Source of the DNA: Zelonia costaricensis
Lineage: Eukaryota > Euglenozoa > Kinetoplastea > Trypanosomatida > Trypanosomatidae
Reading direction: 5' to 3'
Assembly: GCA_030849075.1 (NCBI GenBank)
Contig: JASAOO010003317.1
Location: forward strand, 1-40,444
Length of the DNA stretch: 40,444 bases
The notes under the pieces were generated by a model that worked only from the letters and a program-made list of their open reading frames with translations, ran no database searches and was not told the origin of the DNA. The position numbers were made by a program, and so were the translations under genes. The number at the start of each line of letters is the position of its first letter. Position 1 is the stretch's first letter. This document shows, piece after piece, positions 10,670 through 20,113 of the stretch.

Positions 10670-11596
10670 ATGAAGTATTACGTGGTGTCGCACGAGTTCC
10701 AGGCGGAGGAGGATGTGGAGCTGACCGTGTTCAAGGGCGAGGTGCTGTGTGCAACGGAAGGCGTCGCCCAGGACGGCTGGATGAAGGTCGAGGTGACCAC
10801 TGATGCGCGCCGGCGCGGGTTTGTGCCAACCTCGTACCTCCGCGAAATCACCGCCGCCGAGGCCGCCGCCGTTGCAGGCACCGGCCACACGCCACCCTCT
10901 CCCGCTGCTGTCGGCGCATCTGCGTCGACTTCTCCGCTGCACACACCGCAGCGCAGCCTTCAACAGGCACCGGCAAGCGCCAGCGCCCCGGCGCCACCCA
11001 CCGCCACGTCTATGACGCTGGACGGGGGCAACACCCGGGGCGGCACCGGGGCTGCAACGCACAGCTCGAGCCCGTCCCTGCAGCTGACTCGCACTCCCGA
11101 GTACAGTCCCGCACCCGCCGCCGGTCCAGCCGCGACGGCGTCGACCAGCGGCATCACTCACCTCACGCCTGCCCAGCGCGCGGCTGGACCGGCGAGCCGC
11201 CACCTGCTCGAGAACCCCAACGCCGTCGTCGACGCGTTCATGAAGAACGAGGTGTACTTCAACCAGCTCATGCAGCGGCGTGCGAGCGCGCTGGCGCAGA
11301 TGCAGGCCGGCCTTGAGGAGGCCATGACGGAAGTCGCCGCTTGCAAGGACCGCAGCGCCGTGCTGACGCGTAAGCTGCGCGACCTCGACGAGGTGGTCGA
11401 GCGCGAGCGGCGGCGCTGGATGGAGCGGGTGGCGGAGGAGAAGGCGCACGTCAGCCGTGCCGCCCCATACAGCGCGCCACTCGCGATGCCGGCCAGCACT
11501 GGCACGACGCCGGTGCGCTCCCCTATCAGCGGCCGTCACGACGGGCCGGGGCGCAGCGTGCTCGAGGAGGAGAGTCCACGACGGCTCCGTGCGTAA
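10670..11596 (+). CDS. SH3-domain and coiled-coil protein, 308 aa
   Basis: The start is the first ATG of the frame, at 10670; an in-frame TTG further up is ignored. Residues 1-60 form a recognisable SH3 domain: an ALYDY-like strand (YYVVSHEFQAEEDVELTVFK), the acidic E/D-E-L turn, KGE at 22-24, DGW with the binding-site Trp37, and the closing GFVPTSYLREI (50-60), which matches the SH3 G-x-F-P-x-x-Y-V signature. Residues 61-170 are A/P/S/T-rich and probably disordered. Residues 179-265 (from LENPNAVVDAFMKNEVYF) are helical with heptad-like charge patterns and likely form a coiled coil. The tail is R/E-rich. SH3 domains bind proline-rich peptides and are scarce in kinetoplastids. The domain order (SH3 then coiled coil) suggests an adaptor, perhaps cytoskeletal or membrane-linked; that role is inference. 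Confidence 0.88.
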   Translation: MKYYVVSHEFQAEEDVELTVFKGEVLCATEGVAQDGWMKVEVTTDARRRGFVPTSYLREITAAEAAAVAGTGHTPPSPAAVGASASTSPLHTPQRSLQQAPASASAPAPPTATSMTLDGGNTRGGTGAATHSSSPSLQLTRTPEYSPAPAAGPAATASTSGITHLTPAQRAAGPASRHLLENPNAVVDAFMKNEVYFNQLMQRRASALAQMQAGLEEAMTEVAACKDRSAVLTRKLRDLDEVVERERRRWMERVAEEKAHVSRAAPYSAPLAMPASTGTTPVRSPISGRHDGPGRSVLEEESPRRLRA

Positions 11597-13937
11597 GAGC
11601 GCCGCCCACTCGGGTGATGGATAGACCGCTGGTCAGCACGTGCGTGTGCGGATGCTACCGGGCGATGGTTGCTGACCCGCCGCTGCTTCGTCTTTCTCGA
11701 GCGCCGCCCCGCCTTCGCGAAGCCTTGTCGCTTTTGGATCGCTTCGGCCTGGTGGCAAGTTGCTTTCGGGTCGTTTTTTTTTTCTAGATGAGACCGCACT
11801 CCCCCCCCCCCGTACTCCTGCCACCCCTCCACGGTCTCCTCCTTTTGTGTTTCCACTGCGGGGACTTGGGGGCCGCACGGCGACGGATAGAACCTTTCAA
11901 GAACACTGAAAACACTCTGGCGTGGCAGCGCCTCACCAGTGCACCCACCCACGCACACGCACCGAGTTGTCAAAGCTCGGCGACGACGCAAGCGCAGTGG
12001 CGTTTGCATAGCAGGCGCTGTCTGCCCCGCTTCTCTGCATCGTGTACCAACACCCACACGGCATTTGACGCTCTTTGCTGGATGAGAGGGGTGCTGGGAG
12101 ATGCGTGTTGGGAAAGCGCCACCACAGCATCACAACCGCAAGTCATTCAAGTGCAACCAACGCAGGCGACACCCCCGTGACTTTTCCTTCCGAAGCTGTA
12201 ACTCCACCCCCCTCCCCGTCCTTGCCTCGTCGCACCTGCTTTTTGCTTTTCAAATATGTCTTGGCTCTCCCCCCACTCAACGTATGCACCGCTTCCAACC
12301 GCAGCGGACCCTTCTACCGGCCCGCTTATCTCATTTCCGCTTCCTATCCTTTTCATAGTGGCCCCTTCCTCCTTCCCCCTCCTCCCCACACCACACAAAA
12401 CACACCACACACACACAGCAAGAGAACCCTGCACGCCTTCTCTACGAAGCGAGTCAGCAAGGAAACAAGGCATCTGTTTCAGGTCAGCCCTGCAACGCGC
12501 ACCGTGCGCCAACTCTTTCGCTTCGCTCTCTGCCTCGCACCTGTCCGCTGCGCCACACAGCCGCGCCTACGCATCACTTCCCTTTTCTTTTCATCTGTTT
12601 TGATTGATTCCTGTGCACCACATTGACGCAGTGTCGCGGCACCCACTGCACGTTGCCTCCTGTGTGTGCGTGTATGTGTGTGTGCATACGGTTCAGCGAC
12701 AACGCATCCCTTCCTCTTCACCGTCTTTCTTACTTGAGAAGCAAAGCGCAACAGCAGCAAGACTTAACAGCGCCCCCCCCCGCTTCGAGCTCGTGCACAG
12801 GCTACGGCTTGGGTGGTGCTTCAGACAACCGTCTCTGTTGCTCCGTGTACGCGTGTGTTGGTAGCCTGCACACCCACCACTTGAACCTCCCTCGCTGCCT
12901 CTGCGGCTCCCTTTGTGCTTGACGCCCAGTCGGCCCCGCATCTCTCCTCCTCCATTCTTCCTTCTTTTCCTTCTCACGCTGCATACCTGTGGGCCGGGCG
13001 AGGCGTCAGGCGGAGCCGCCACTACTCTGTCCTGTTTCTTCCTTTAGTTGATTCTATCTTTCTCTCCTCGTCCAGCTTTCTGGTTTGGGCGCGGCCGCCC
13101 GCGGGGTGGGTTCCACCTTCGGCGAATGTGACACAGTGCGTTGCCTCCTTATGGTTCTCTTTTCTCTTTGCTTCGTTCTTTTTTTCCCTCTTCATCTCCT
13201 CCTCTGCAACGAGAAGCCGCCACGAACGCGCTATCCGATCGTTGCTCCTCCCTTGCACAGGAGTCTGTTTTTGTTTTCTCTTCTTCTGTGTGCGTGTGTG
13301 TGTTCCCCTTCTTGCCGTCGGCGTCATTTGTGCCGTACGTTTGTCGGTCACTCACCGAGGTGAAGACTTGTGCGCCTCTGCGTGTCTTGTCCGCTCTGGC
13401 GAGCTCACTAGGTTCTGGACTGGTTGATTCCTCTACGAGTGGAGAAGCTAGCTCTCCGTCCTCCCCATTTCTCACTCCAACTCCAAAGCTCACTTTTTCT
13501 CCCACTTCCCTTTTCTCGCCTGTGCGCCGCACTTTTCTTTTGCGTTGCTCCCTGCCACATCGCGACCTGACCCACAAAGGCGCTTTTGTGCCCTTGTGTG
13601 TACGTGTGTGTGTGCAAGAGAAGTCTGAGCCGCAGAGCCTTCATTGTCGCACTCCTCCAGCGCCTGCTTCTCTCTGCTTGCGTTCTTTCTTTTTCCCGGC
13701 TTTCCCAGCGGCCTTTTTGCTGCATTCGCGCTGCCGTGTCGCCTGCCCCAACGCTCTCTTCACCCTCGCTTCTGGTTCTGACTGCTTCACCACGGCGCAC
13801 CGTGGCTGCGGTGCGTGTGTGTGTGTGTTCGCTCCAGTGTTGATCTCTGCACTGACACGCTTTCGCCACCCTCGGGAGTCTTGTGACGCCTTCTTTTCGG
13901 CCCTGCTGGCGTGGCACCGGCGATAGAATTGCGTGTG

Positions 13938-13962
13938 CGGTGTGCGTGTGTGTGTGTGTGCT
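13938..13962. repeat. (TG)n dinucleotide array
   Basis: GTGTGC units followed by a TG repeat, about 165 bp upstream of the transporter start. Confidence 0.85.
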
Positions 13963-14042
13963 CTTCGCGGTGGTGCGGCGACGCATCGAGAGCCGCGTCA
14001 CGAGTCGCTCGCCGTGGGGAGAGGATCTTCTGTACTCCGCAT

Positions 14043-14098
14043 CCTCTACCCCCTTTGTGTCCCTTTTTCCCTTCCCCCCCTCGCGTTCGGTTGCATAG
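14043..14098 (+). promoter_or_regulatory. Polypyrimidine tract and splice acceptor for the transporter gene
   Basis: A clear C/T tract (14043-14085) is followed by the first AG at 14097-14098 (gcatAG), giving a predicted 5' UTR of 28 nt before the ATG at 14127. It is one of the cleanest acceptor layouts in the window. Confidence 0.6.
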
Positions 14099-14126
14099 AC
14101 GCAGCATCCGCAAACAAACGAAAAGG

Positions 14127-15101
14127 ATGTTCTCAACATCGCTGTTGTTCAGCCTGCTGCTCAACATCACGAGCAGCATCGGGGTCATCATCATTAACAA
14201 GCGGCTCGTGTTTATGGAGGCGGGGTTTCAGTTCAGCACGCTGCTCACCATCATCCACTTTCTCATGACCTTTCTGGGATGCCTCTTCTTCGCCCACGTG
14301 CTCAAGCTGTTCACACCCAAGAAGATCCCGGTGCGCCGGGTGCTGCCGATCTGCTGCGCCTTCTGCGGCTACGTTGTCTTCAACAACCTGTCCCTGCTCA
14401 CAAACTCTGTGAGCGTGTACCAGGTGCTGAAGATTCTGTGCACGCCGATCATCGTCGGCATTGAGCGGTTCTGGTACGGTAAGCGCGAGAAGTGGACGAC
14501 GCTGCTGTCGCTCGTGCCCGTGTGCGTCGGCGTCGCCGTCACCTTCTACGCCGACACGGAGGTGAATCTGGTGGGAACGATGTGGGCTGCGCTTGCCATC
14601 GTCGCGAACTCGCTGTACACAATTTGGGGCAAGACAAAGCAGGTCGAGCTCGGCGCGCAGCCGATGCAGCTGCTTGTCTACCAGGCACCGATCAGTGCCT
14701 TCATGCTTCTCTTCGTGATGGTTCCGCTCGATGGGGCAAGTAGGCTGCAGTCGTACAATGCTACCTTCACGACGGTGTGGACGGTGCTGCTGTCCTGCAT
14801 CTTTGCGTTTGGCGTGAACTTCTCCTTCTTCCTCTTCGTGGGCAAGACGTCACCGCTCACGATGAACGTCGTCGGCTACCTCAAGACGTCACTTGTGTTC
14901 GTGCTTGACTTTGTCTTCGTCTCGGCCGACATGAAGCCGCAGAAGATGATTGGCATCGGCCTCACGCTGCTCGGCTTGGCGGGCTACTCGTACTCTCGCA
15001 TGGAGGCAGCGGCGCCGCACAGCCCCACCGTGGGCGCAAGACGATTTCCCGATTACTCAGCACGGCGGTCATCCACGGAGGTGAAGGTCATTGCGGTCTG
15101 A
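14127..15101 (+). CDS. SLC35E3/triose-phosphate-translocator-type transporter (nucleotide-sugar transporter superfamily), 324 aa
   Basis: This is a multi-pass protein of the drug/metabolite transporter superfamily. The frame is open upstream, but the ATG at 14127 follows the splice acceptor and starts the first membrane segment (SLLFSLLLNITSSIGVIIIN), which ends in NK as in SLC35E/TPT proteins. About ten hydrophobic helices follow. The signature second half contains SVYQVLKILCTPIIVGIERF and, near the end, the conserved T-x-N-V-x-G-Y-L-K-T segment with Lys253-Thr254, the position that helps bind substrate phosphate in TPT-family members. The 324-aa length is normal. There is no N-terminal signal; the C-terminus is a cytosolic tail with S/R/T and a hydrophobic end (VKVIAV). 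The family exchanges nucleotide sugars or phosphorylated sugars across Golgi, ER or plastid-type membranes. In a parasite with heavy surface glycosylation a Golgi role is plausible, but the substrate cannot be read from the sequence. Confidence 0.92.
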   Translation: MFSTSLLFSLLLNITSSIGVIIINKRLVFMEAGFQFSTLLTIIHFLMTFLGCLFFAHVLKLFTPKKIPVRRVLPICCAFCGYVVFNNLSLLTNSVSVYQVLKILCTPIIVGIERFWYGKREKWTTLLSLVPVCVGVAVTFYADTEVNLVGTMWAALAIVANSLYTIWGKTKQVELGAQPMQLLVYQAPISAFMLLFVMVPLDGASRLQSYNATFTTVWTVLLSCIFAFGVNFSFFLFVGKTSPLTMNVVGYLKTSLVFVLDFVFVSADMKPQKMIGIGLTLLGLAGYSYSRMEAAAPHSPTVGARRFPDYSARRSSTEVKVIAV

Positions 15102-16063
15102 TGCGGTACGTCCTGGTGAGAATGAGGCCACGTGTGAGAGAAGAGGCCAGAGGATGGGCATGAGGAGGTGGGCACCTCTTTGCTTTGCTTGTCTCTCTCC
15201 CTTCCTCTTTCGACTCCATGCACTGGAGGGGAAAGCGCTGTGCGTGTCAAGGCTCTCGACAACCGCTTGCAACTCGCTGTCGGTACCACAGCGAGAGTCG
15301 TTTGCCCACCGGGAAAAAAAAAACTAGTCACAGCAAGATAAGGCGGCAAGACACCGGCACTCATCCCAATGTAGCGGATGGGAAGCGAGACTGATGGAAC
15401 TGCTGTGTGCGCTGCTCTGTTCACTTCGGTGACCGCTGCTGCCGCTGGGCGCGGCTCCCTACTAGCCACACCACAGCCACGCTTGGACCCTCCCCCTCAC
15501 CTCCCCTCCCGCACATACACACATCGATTAACATGCAAGTGTTTGTGTTTGTGTGCGGGCGGTCCCACGAGTTTCGTTCTGCCGCTGCCCATTCTGGGCT
15601 TCGCACGGCTTGAGTAAAAGACGTTCTCCAGACCCCATTCTCTCTCCATACGAAACAAGGTTTCGTGTAGGACTTTTCCTTCTCACCGTCTCCCCCCTCC
15701 GGATCTCTCTTTTTTGTTTTTCTTTTCACCATGGGCCCTCCTGCACGCACCACCACTGCCGCCACTACGCAACACGCACGGTTGTCTTTCTCGCTTGCGC
15801 CGTGGGTTGTGGTGCAACACATGCCTTGCCGTCTCCGCATCCCCCTCGCCTACACGGCTCGTCGCTTGGCATTTCGTGAATCCAACCACGCGCACACGCA
15901 CACATGAATGCATGCATGTTTACACTCTGCCCCTCCCTCAGTAGCTCCCTCACCTGGAAGCATCTCTTCTGCCCCCGCTTTCTCCACCCGCCTTGAACTC
16001 CCCCCCCCGGTCCCTGCAGAGTGGCGCATCCTCCATTCATCGACTCCTTCTTGCATTCTCGCC
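15102..16063 (+). other. Spacer between the transporter and the type I membrane protein
   Basis: No gene is seen. The first 300 bp are mixed in composition, with an A-rich run at 15313-15324. C/T-rich blocks follow (about 15680-15730), and a strong polypyrimidine tract lies just before the next gene. Open frames through the stretch carry no recognisable domain. Confidence 0.6.
15967..16019 (+). promoter_or_regulatory. Polypyrimidine tract and splice acceptor for the type I membrane protein
   Basis: A C/T-rich stretch with an eight-to-nine-C run ends in tccctgcAG (AG 16018-16019), 44 nt before the ATG at 16064. This supports the chosen start over the longer open frame beginning at 15908. Confidence 0.55.
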
Positions 16064-17197
16064 ATGACGGCGTTTCGGTGCGGCCGCGGCCTTCGGGGCC
16101 CCGCAGCGGCGACCCTCCTGTGCGCGGTCGTTCTTGCTGCGCTGGTCGCCATTGTCGGCGCTCCTGCACAGGCAGAGCTGGTCAAGACGCCGCTCTGTGC
16201 GGAGATGCACGGCTTTGCGGGAGAGTTCAGCGACCACTACATCATTCCCGTTGAGAGGGCGCTGGCCACGGGTGAGGCGATCGTTCTTATCGCGCGCGCC
16301 TTTCCCTTCAACCTCGGGAACATGCTCTCTCAGTGGTTGTACGTGAATGCGACGTACCGCATCACCGACGGCGCAACATTCTCGCAGGTGTCGGACAACA
16401 ACGGCATCTTGGTGCTCACCAACGTCGCGGCTGGGACGGACATCGAGGTGCGCGTGGTGCGTGTGCGCCCCGACGGCCCCGTGCCGTTCCGCTTTTTCAG
16501 CTTTGTCGCAAACAGCCCCGTCTGCCACGTGTCTGTCGCCCCCGACAACAGCTTCATCGCGCCGGTGCCGCACAACCTCGCGGCGGGCAGTACCGCGCCG
16601 GTGACCATGTACTTCAAGACGATACTGCCGTCCTCGTCGAACGCGCTGACGGTGCGCGTGAACGTCGACGGCCACCCGGAACAGAAGTTCCGCACGCTCG
16701 ACAAGGACGGCGCGGAGCGGGAGCACACGTCGGGCGACCTGGTGCAGGCGGGTAGCGGCAACATCGTGGTCTTCTCCTTCGCCGCTCCGTCCGACAGCTC
16801 CAGCTACTGCTTCACCACCGTCTCCGTCTCGTACGGGGAGTGGGATGCCCCGGCGGCGGGCGGCAAGGGAGGCGACACGCAGAGCCCAACGCAGCCATCG
16901 TCGGCCGCACCAGAGGCGGCACCGTCGTCGTCCTCTTCGTCGTCGTCCTCCATGTCGGCGCTGCGGAAGCTGATGTGGATCGCCATTTTTTTGTTCATCC
17001 TGTACCAAAGTGCCGTCGCGGTGTTCAACTACCGCGTGCTGGGCAAGCGGGACATCATGGAGATCGTCCCGTGCGCCGAGGCCGTAGCGGCAGGGGCGCG
17101 GACGGTGCAGCTAGCGACCACGCGCGGCCTCGGCGCGGCGCAGCGGCAGAAGGACGGCTACGACTCGCTGCGCAACCCGGACGACCCATACGCGTAA
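16064..17197 (+). CDS. Type I membrane glycoprotein of the secretory pathway, 377 aa, function unknown
   Basis: The start at 16064 follows the splice acceptor and gives a proper signal peptide: basic N-terminus, hydrophobic core at about 15-32, and a likely cut after APAQA (residue 37). The lumenal part (38-285) has strand-rich sequence, several cysteines and an N-glycosylation sequon at Asn95 (NAT). A Ser-rich stalk (about nine Ser in a row near 290) leads to one membrane helix at about 303-323 (LMWIAIFLFILYQSAVAVF). The cytosolic tail contains GKRDIMEIVP, resembling the G-x-x-x-x-E-x-I/V-P segment after the membrane helix of Atg27/mannose-6-phosphate-receptor-like sorting proteins, and it ends in DGYDSLRNPDDPYA, where YDSL fits a Y-x-x-hydrophobic sorting signal. 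The topology is well supported. The receptor resemblance is weak and inferred. Confidence 0.85.
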   Translation: MTAFRCGRGLRGPAAATLLCAVVLAALVAIVGAPAQAELVKTPLCAEMHGFAGEFSDHYIIPVERALATGEAIVLIARAFPFNLGNMLSQWLYVNATYRITDGATFSQVSDNNGILVLTNVAAGTDIEVRVVRVRPDGPVPFRFFSFVANSPVCHVSVAPDNSFIAPVPHNLAAGSTAPVTMYFKTILPSSSNALTVRVNVDGHPEQKFRTLDKDGAEREHTSGDLVQAGSGNIVVFSFAAPSDSSSYCFTTVSVSYGEWDAPAAGGKGGDTQSPTQPSSAAPEAAPSSSSSSSSSMSALRKLMWIAIFLFILYQSAVAVFNYRVLGKRDIMEIVPCAEAVAAGARTVQLATTRGLGAAQRQKDGYDSLRNPDDPYA

Positions 17198-17321
17198 TGA
17201 GCATGGAGCGCGGAGGGGGAGAGGGTGAGGAGGACGGAGGGCAGGGCGCTTTAGCGCATCACTGGCACACGGCAAGAAGCTCCCCCTCTCTCGTTGCATG
17301 ATGTCCGGCATCCGTGCACAG

Positions 17322-17368
17322 ACACACACACACAAACACACGAACACACGAACACACACACACACACA
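17322..17368. repeat. Interrupted (CA)n array
   Basis: CA repeat broken by ACAAACA and CGAACA units, directly downstream of the type I membrane protein gene. Confidence 0.9.
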
Positions 17369-18507
17369 GCTCATGTTTCATGCACCTCATTGCGTTTCTC
17401 TTCTTGTCTGGCACAGTCTTCCTCCCGCCTTCCCCCTTCCCCGCCTGTCTCCCTCGCTCATCCTTGCAAGCGCGTTTCTGTGCCTCCGCCCTGGTGCGAC
17501 AAAGCTCAAGTTCGACTCTTTTTATTTTTTTTTCTTGCTGCTTGCGTTGCTGTATCGGGTGAGCCGCTGCCGCTCCTCCCTTGCCCGCGCTCCGGAGGAG
17601 TCGTTGCTGCTGCTGCTGCTGCTTATGTTGTTTTCTCCTGTTGTCGTACTTCTTTGCCGCGTAGCGCTGCCGCGTCCGTCAACGGTTACCTTGTTTTCTT
17701 GCTCGTTTTTCGGAGAAGCCTGTGATTGAGGTGCCCCCGCGCGTGTGTTGGGACAGAAAAGAACAATGGAACAACATGAAAAGCTGAGTCGAGGAGGTGG
17801 CGCGTGCCACCAGCATCTCGGCGCCAGCTATCACGCGGGGTGCCTCTCTTGTGCGTGTGACAGGGGGAGGAAAAAGCAGACGGCCAGTCCTCCTCTCTGC
17901 TGTTGTGTCGCACCTCGCCACGCCCGGCGTCGAGGGTGCCCGTACTGCAACTGCGGCCTTGTTCTTGGCCTAGCACGCGCAGATACACACACACACACAG
18001 AAAAACCTCACCATCGCACGTGCCGGTGCACAAGCCAACCAAGCAAAAAAAAAAAACTCTGCCCACCTCCACTGGCGAGGGGAACCGTGCCGACCCGCCA
18101 AACAAGAAGGGAGGGAGGCAACGATATTTGCACCTCTAGGAGGTTCGAAGGAGCGAGACGACGCACAGGCGCTGCTCTAGGACGTCACTCTTTTGACTTT
18201 TTTTTTCTTGTGTCCTCGGGCCTGCACCTCCGCGAGCGCCCAGCCATCATCACTGTTGCACTCTTCCTTCTAAGTCGCCTGCTGCGATAAGCGCTGCCAA
18301 ACGGCCTAAAAAAGAAAGAAACTGGTAAACGCAGCAAGGAAGCAACAAAGACAACGGCCACTGGACTCGATGCGCCATGGATAGGACAGCTCATGCAAAG
18401 CACATCTGCACACGCTCACAGCGGCACACACAACTCCCGGGCGTCTGTGCAGTGTCTCGTTGCTGCTCGTTTCGGAGCACTCGGAGCGGCGTCAACCAAG
18501 CAAAAAA

Positions 18508-18525
18508 ACAACAACAACAACAACA
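18508..18525. repeat. (AAC)n trinucleotide run
   Basis: About six AAC units following an A7 run, in the spacer upstream of the TPR gene. Confidence 0.85.
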
Positions 18526-18802
18526 CACATGCACACAAGAGTCGATCAGCGTGTCGCGGCCACAGTGCCTTTCTTTCCCCCTTCAATCAGCTGCGCAGGC
18601 CCGCAATGCCAGCCGCACACGACACCAAGGATAGCTATGCCGTCACAGACCACCTTCTCTTCTCCCCATCTTCTTCCTGTCGTGAACTTGGGACGCCACC
18701 GTCGTCTTCTCTTCCCCACTGTCACGCACCTGCGCAAGCGGTCCCGAAAGAAAACAAAACAGAAAACAAACAAACAAGAAAAAAAAACGAGTACGCGAAG
18801 TC

Positions 18803-20113
18803 ATGCGTGCGGCGTTTAGTGCGGTGCAGCAGCACTCGCAGCAGCACACGCTGCAGCACACCGCTGGCGCCGTGCGGTGCCAAGCTCGCGCCGTTACGCG
18901 GCTCTACACCTCCTTCTACAAAGGAAACCTCTTTCCCAACCAGCTCGTCCGCCCGCTAGAGCGCCTGCCCCGCGGCGTCGGCCTCGCCGCGGCGCGCAGG
19001 GGACAGCACCCGGCATCGTCGAGCAGCAGCTCCACGTCCCCCACACGTGCCCCTGCAGCAGGGGCGGCTGCGGCGGCCACCCCCGAGGGGGTGGCCTGGG
19101 CGGATGTGGACAGCACCGACCTCGTCCACGTCAACGCGCAGCAGGCTCGCGCCGCCGTCTCGCCAGAGGGTGGGCTGGCGCCAAAGCGGCCGTACGTGCC
19201 ACTCGGCGAGGTCGCGAAGCTGGAGCTGCAGGGCGACTACTTCACCGAGGGCGGGCTGCACCAGGAGGCGCTGGAGCACTACGGGGTCGTGGCCAAGGCG
19301 TACTCGCTGGCGTACCCGGCCGACCACCCGCAGATCGCCGGCATTCGCGTCAAGCTTGCCGGCGCATTCCGCCGCACCGGGCGGCTTGCGAGCAGCAAGG
19401 CGAACTGCGAGGCGGCCCTGCAAATGCTCGACAGCGCAGCGCAACCACCGCTGGAGCTCATTGTGGAGGCTCTTTTGGAGCTGGGCCTCACGACCGAGGC
19501 GATAGGTGAGGCCGCGGCGGGGACCGTGTACGAGGAGGCCGTTACGCTCGTGGACACATTTCACAACGCTGGGCAGTCGCACAAGATGCTGCGTCTCCTG
19601 CCCCGCCTCGGCCGCCGCTTCAACCTCAACTTTGAAGAGAAGTTCCTGTACTTCTCGCCCTTCGACCACGATCGCGTGTTTGCGCTGGCGGACCAGTGCC
19701 TGCAGCGGGCAGAGGTCTTCTACCAGGCACGCGACGACCGCGCTGGGGTGGTGCGGGTGCTGCAGCAGCGCAAGGAGCTCATCGACAAGAAGTTCTTCAA
19801 CATGCGGGACTTTGCCGGCCGCATCCACACCATGCGCGGCCACTGGAAGCGCCGCGCGCAGACGCTCACGAACGCGCCAACGCCCGACGAGCTGCTGCGC
19901 TACTCGCCCACCGTTCACCAGGTGCACCGCGACTTCAAGCACGAGCTGACCGCACCGATTGGGCGTGAGAAGGAGGTGCAGCAGGGGACGAACCGCATTG
20001 TGCAGGACATGGGCAACCCCTACCGCCGCCGCGGCGTGCATTCGCAGCGCATGATGCGCGATGCGGAGAAGAACTTCGAGAAGTACGTCCAGTCCGAGGC
20101 CTTCGACGCGTAG
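18803..20113 (+). CDS. Predicted mitochondrial TPR protein, 436 aa
   Basis: The ATG at 18803 is the first of the frame. The N-terminus (MRAAFSAVQQ..., with many R, H, Q and S and almost no acidic residues over 40 positions) looks like a mitochondrial targeting sequence. A low-complexity linker follows. From about 135 the protein is helical. A kinesin-light-chain-style TPR pair is visible at about 140-215, containing GDYFTEGGLHQEALEHYG, a DHP turn and ASSKANCEAALQMLD. Further helices with TPR-like spacing run to about 340. The C-terminal 100 residues are basic, with RGVHSQRMMRDAEKNFEKYV near the end. TPR proteins are common parts of kinetoplastid mitochondrial complexes (ribosome, RNA processing, respiratory chain), and this could be such a subunit. 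I do not recognise the exact family. The mitochondrial location is inferred only from the N-terminus. Confidence 0.85.
   Translation: MRAAFSAVQQHSQQHTLQHTAGAVRCQARAVTRLYTSFYKGNLFPNQLVRPLERLPRGVGLAAARRGQHPASSSSSSTSPTRAPAAGAAAAATPEGVAWADVDSTDLVHVNAQQARAAVSPEGGLAPKRPYVPLGEVAKLELQGDYFTEGGLHQEALEHYGVVAKAYSLAYPADHPQIAGIRVKLAGAFRRTGRLASSKANCEAALQMLDSAAQPPLELIVEALLELGLTTEAIGEAAAGTVYEEAVTLVDTFHNAGQSHKMLRLLPRLGRRFNLNFEEKFLYFSPFDHDRVFALADQCLQRAEVFYQARDDRAGVVRVLQQRKELIDKKFFNMRDFAGRIHTMRGHWKRRAQTLTNAPTPDELLRYSPTVHQVHRDFKHELTAPIGREKEVQQGTNRIVQDMGNPYRRRGVHSQRMMRDAEKNFEKYVQSEAFDA

Larger units (their letters stand above)
11597..14126 (+). other. 2.5-kb spacer between the SH3 and transporter genes
   Basis: No credible gene is seen. 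It contains C-runs (about 11809-11818 and 12773-12781), CA-rich blocks (about 12394-12418), TG arrays (about 12665-12690, 13286-13302, 13590-13612, 13815-13830 and 13938-13962) and C/T-rich segments from about 13030 onward. The long frame 13141-13926 is S/F/L/C-rich and is judged to be pyrimidine-tract translation. The part from 11640 to 12180 is more balanced in base composition but yields no recognisable product on either strand. Confidence 0.55.
17198..18802 (+). other. 1.6-kb spacer between the membrane protein and TPR genes
   Basis: No credible gene is seen. The stretch begins with an interrupted CA array (17322-17368). It then has T-rich blocks (about 17519-17535), a short GCT run (17604-17620), A-runs (about 18046-18057), an AAC run (18508-18525) and C/T tracts (18568-18585 and about 18703-18720). 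A likely splice acceptor for the next gene is the AG at 18589-18590 after the first of these tracts. A B-box-like sequence at 17510-17518 followed by T runs was examined and rejected as a tRNA. Confidence 0.55.

Noticed and set aside
13141..13926. 261-codon + strand frame before the transporter
   Set aside because: S/F/L/C-rich pyrimidine-tract translation without third-position G/C bias.
17510..17535. B-box-like GTTCGACTC followed by T runs, as in a tRNA gene end
   Set aside because: Only three of five T-stem pairs form and no acceptor or anticodon arms can be drawn upstream.
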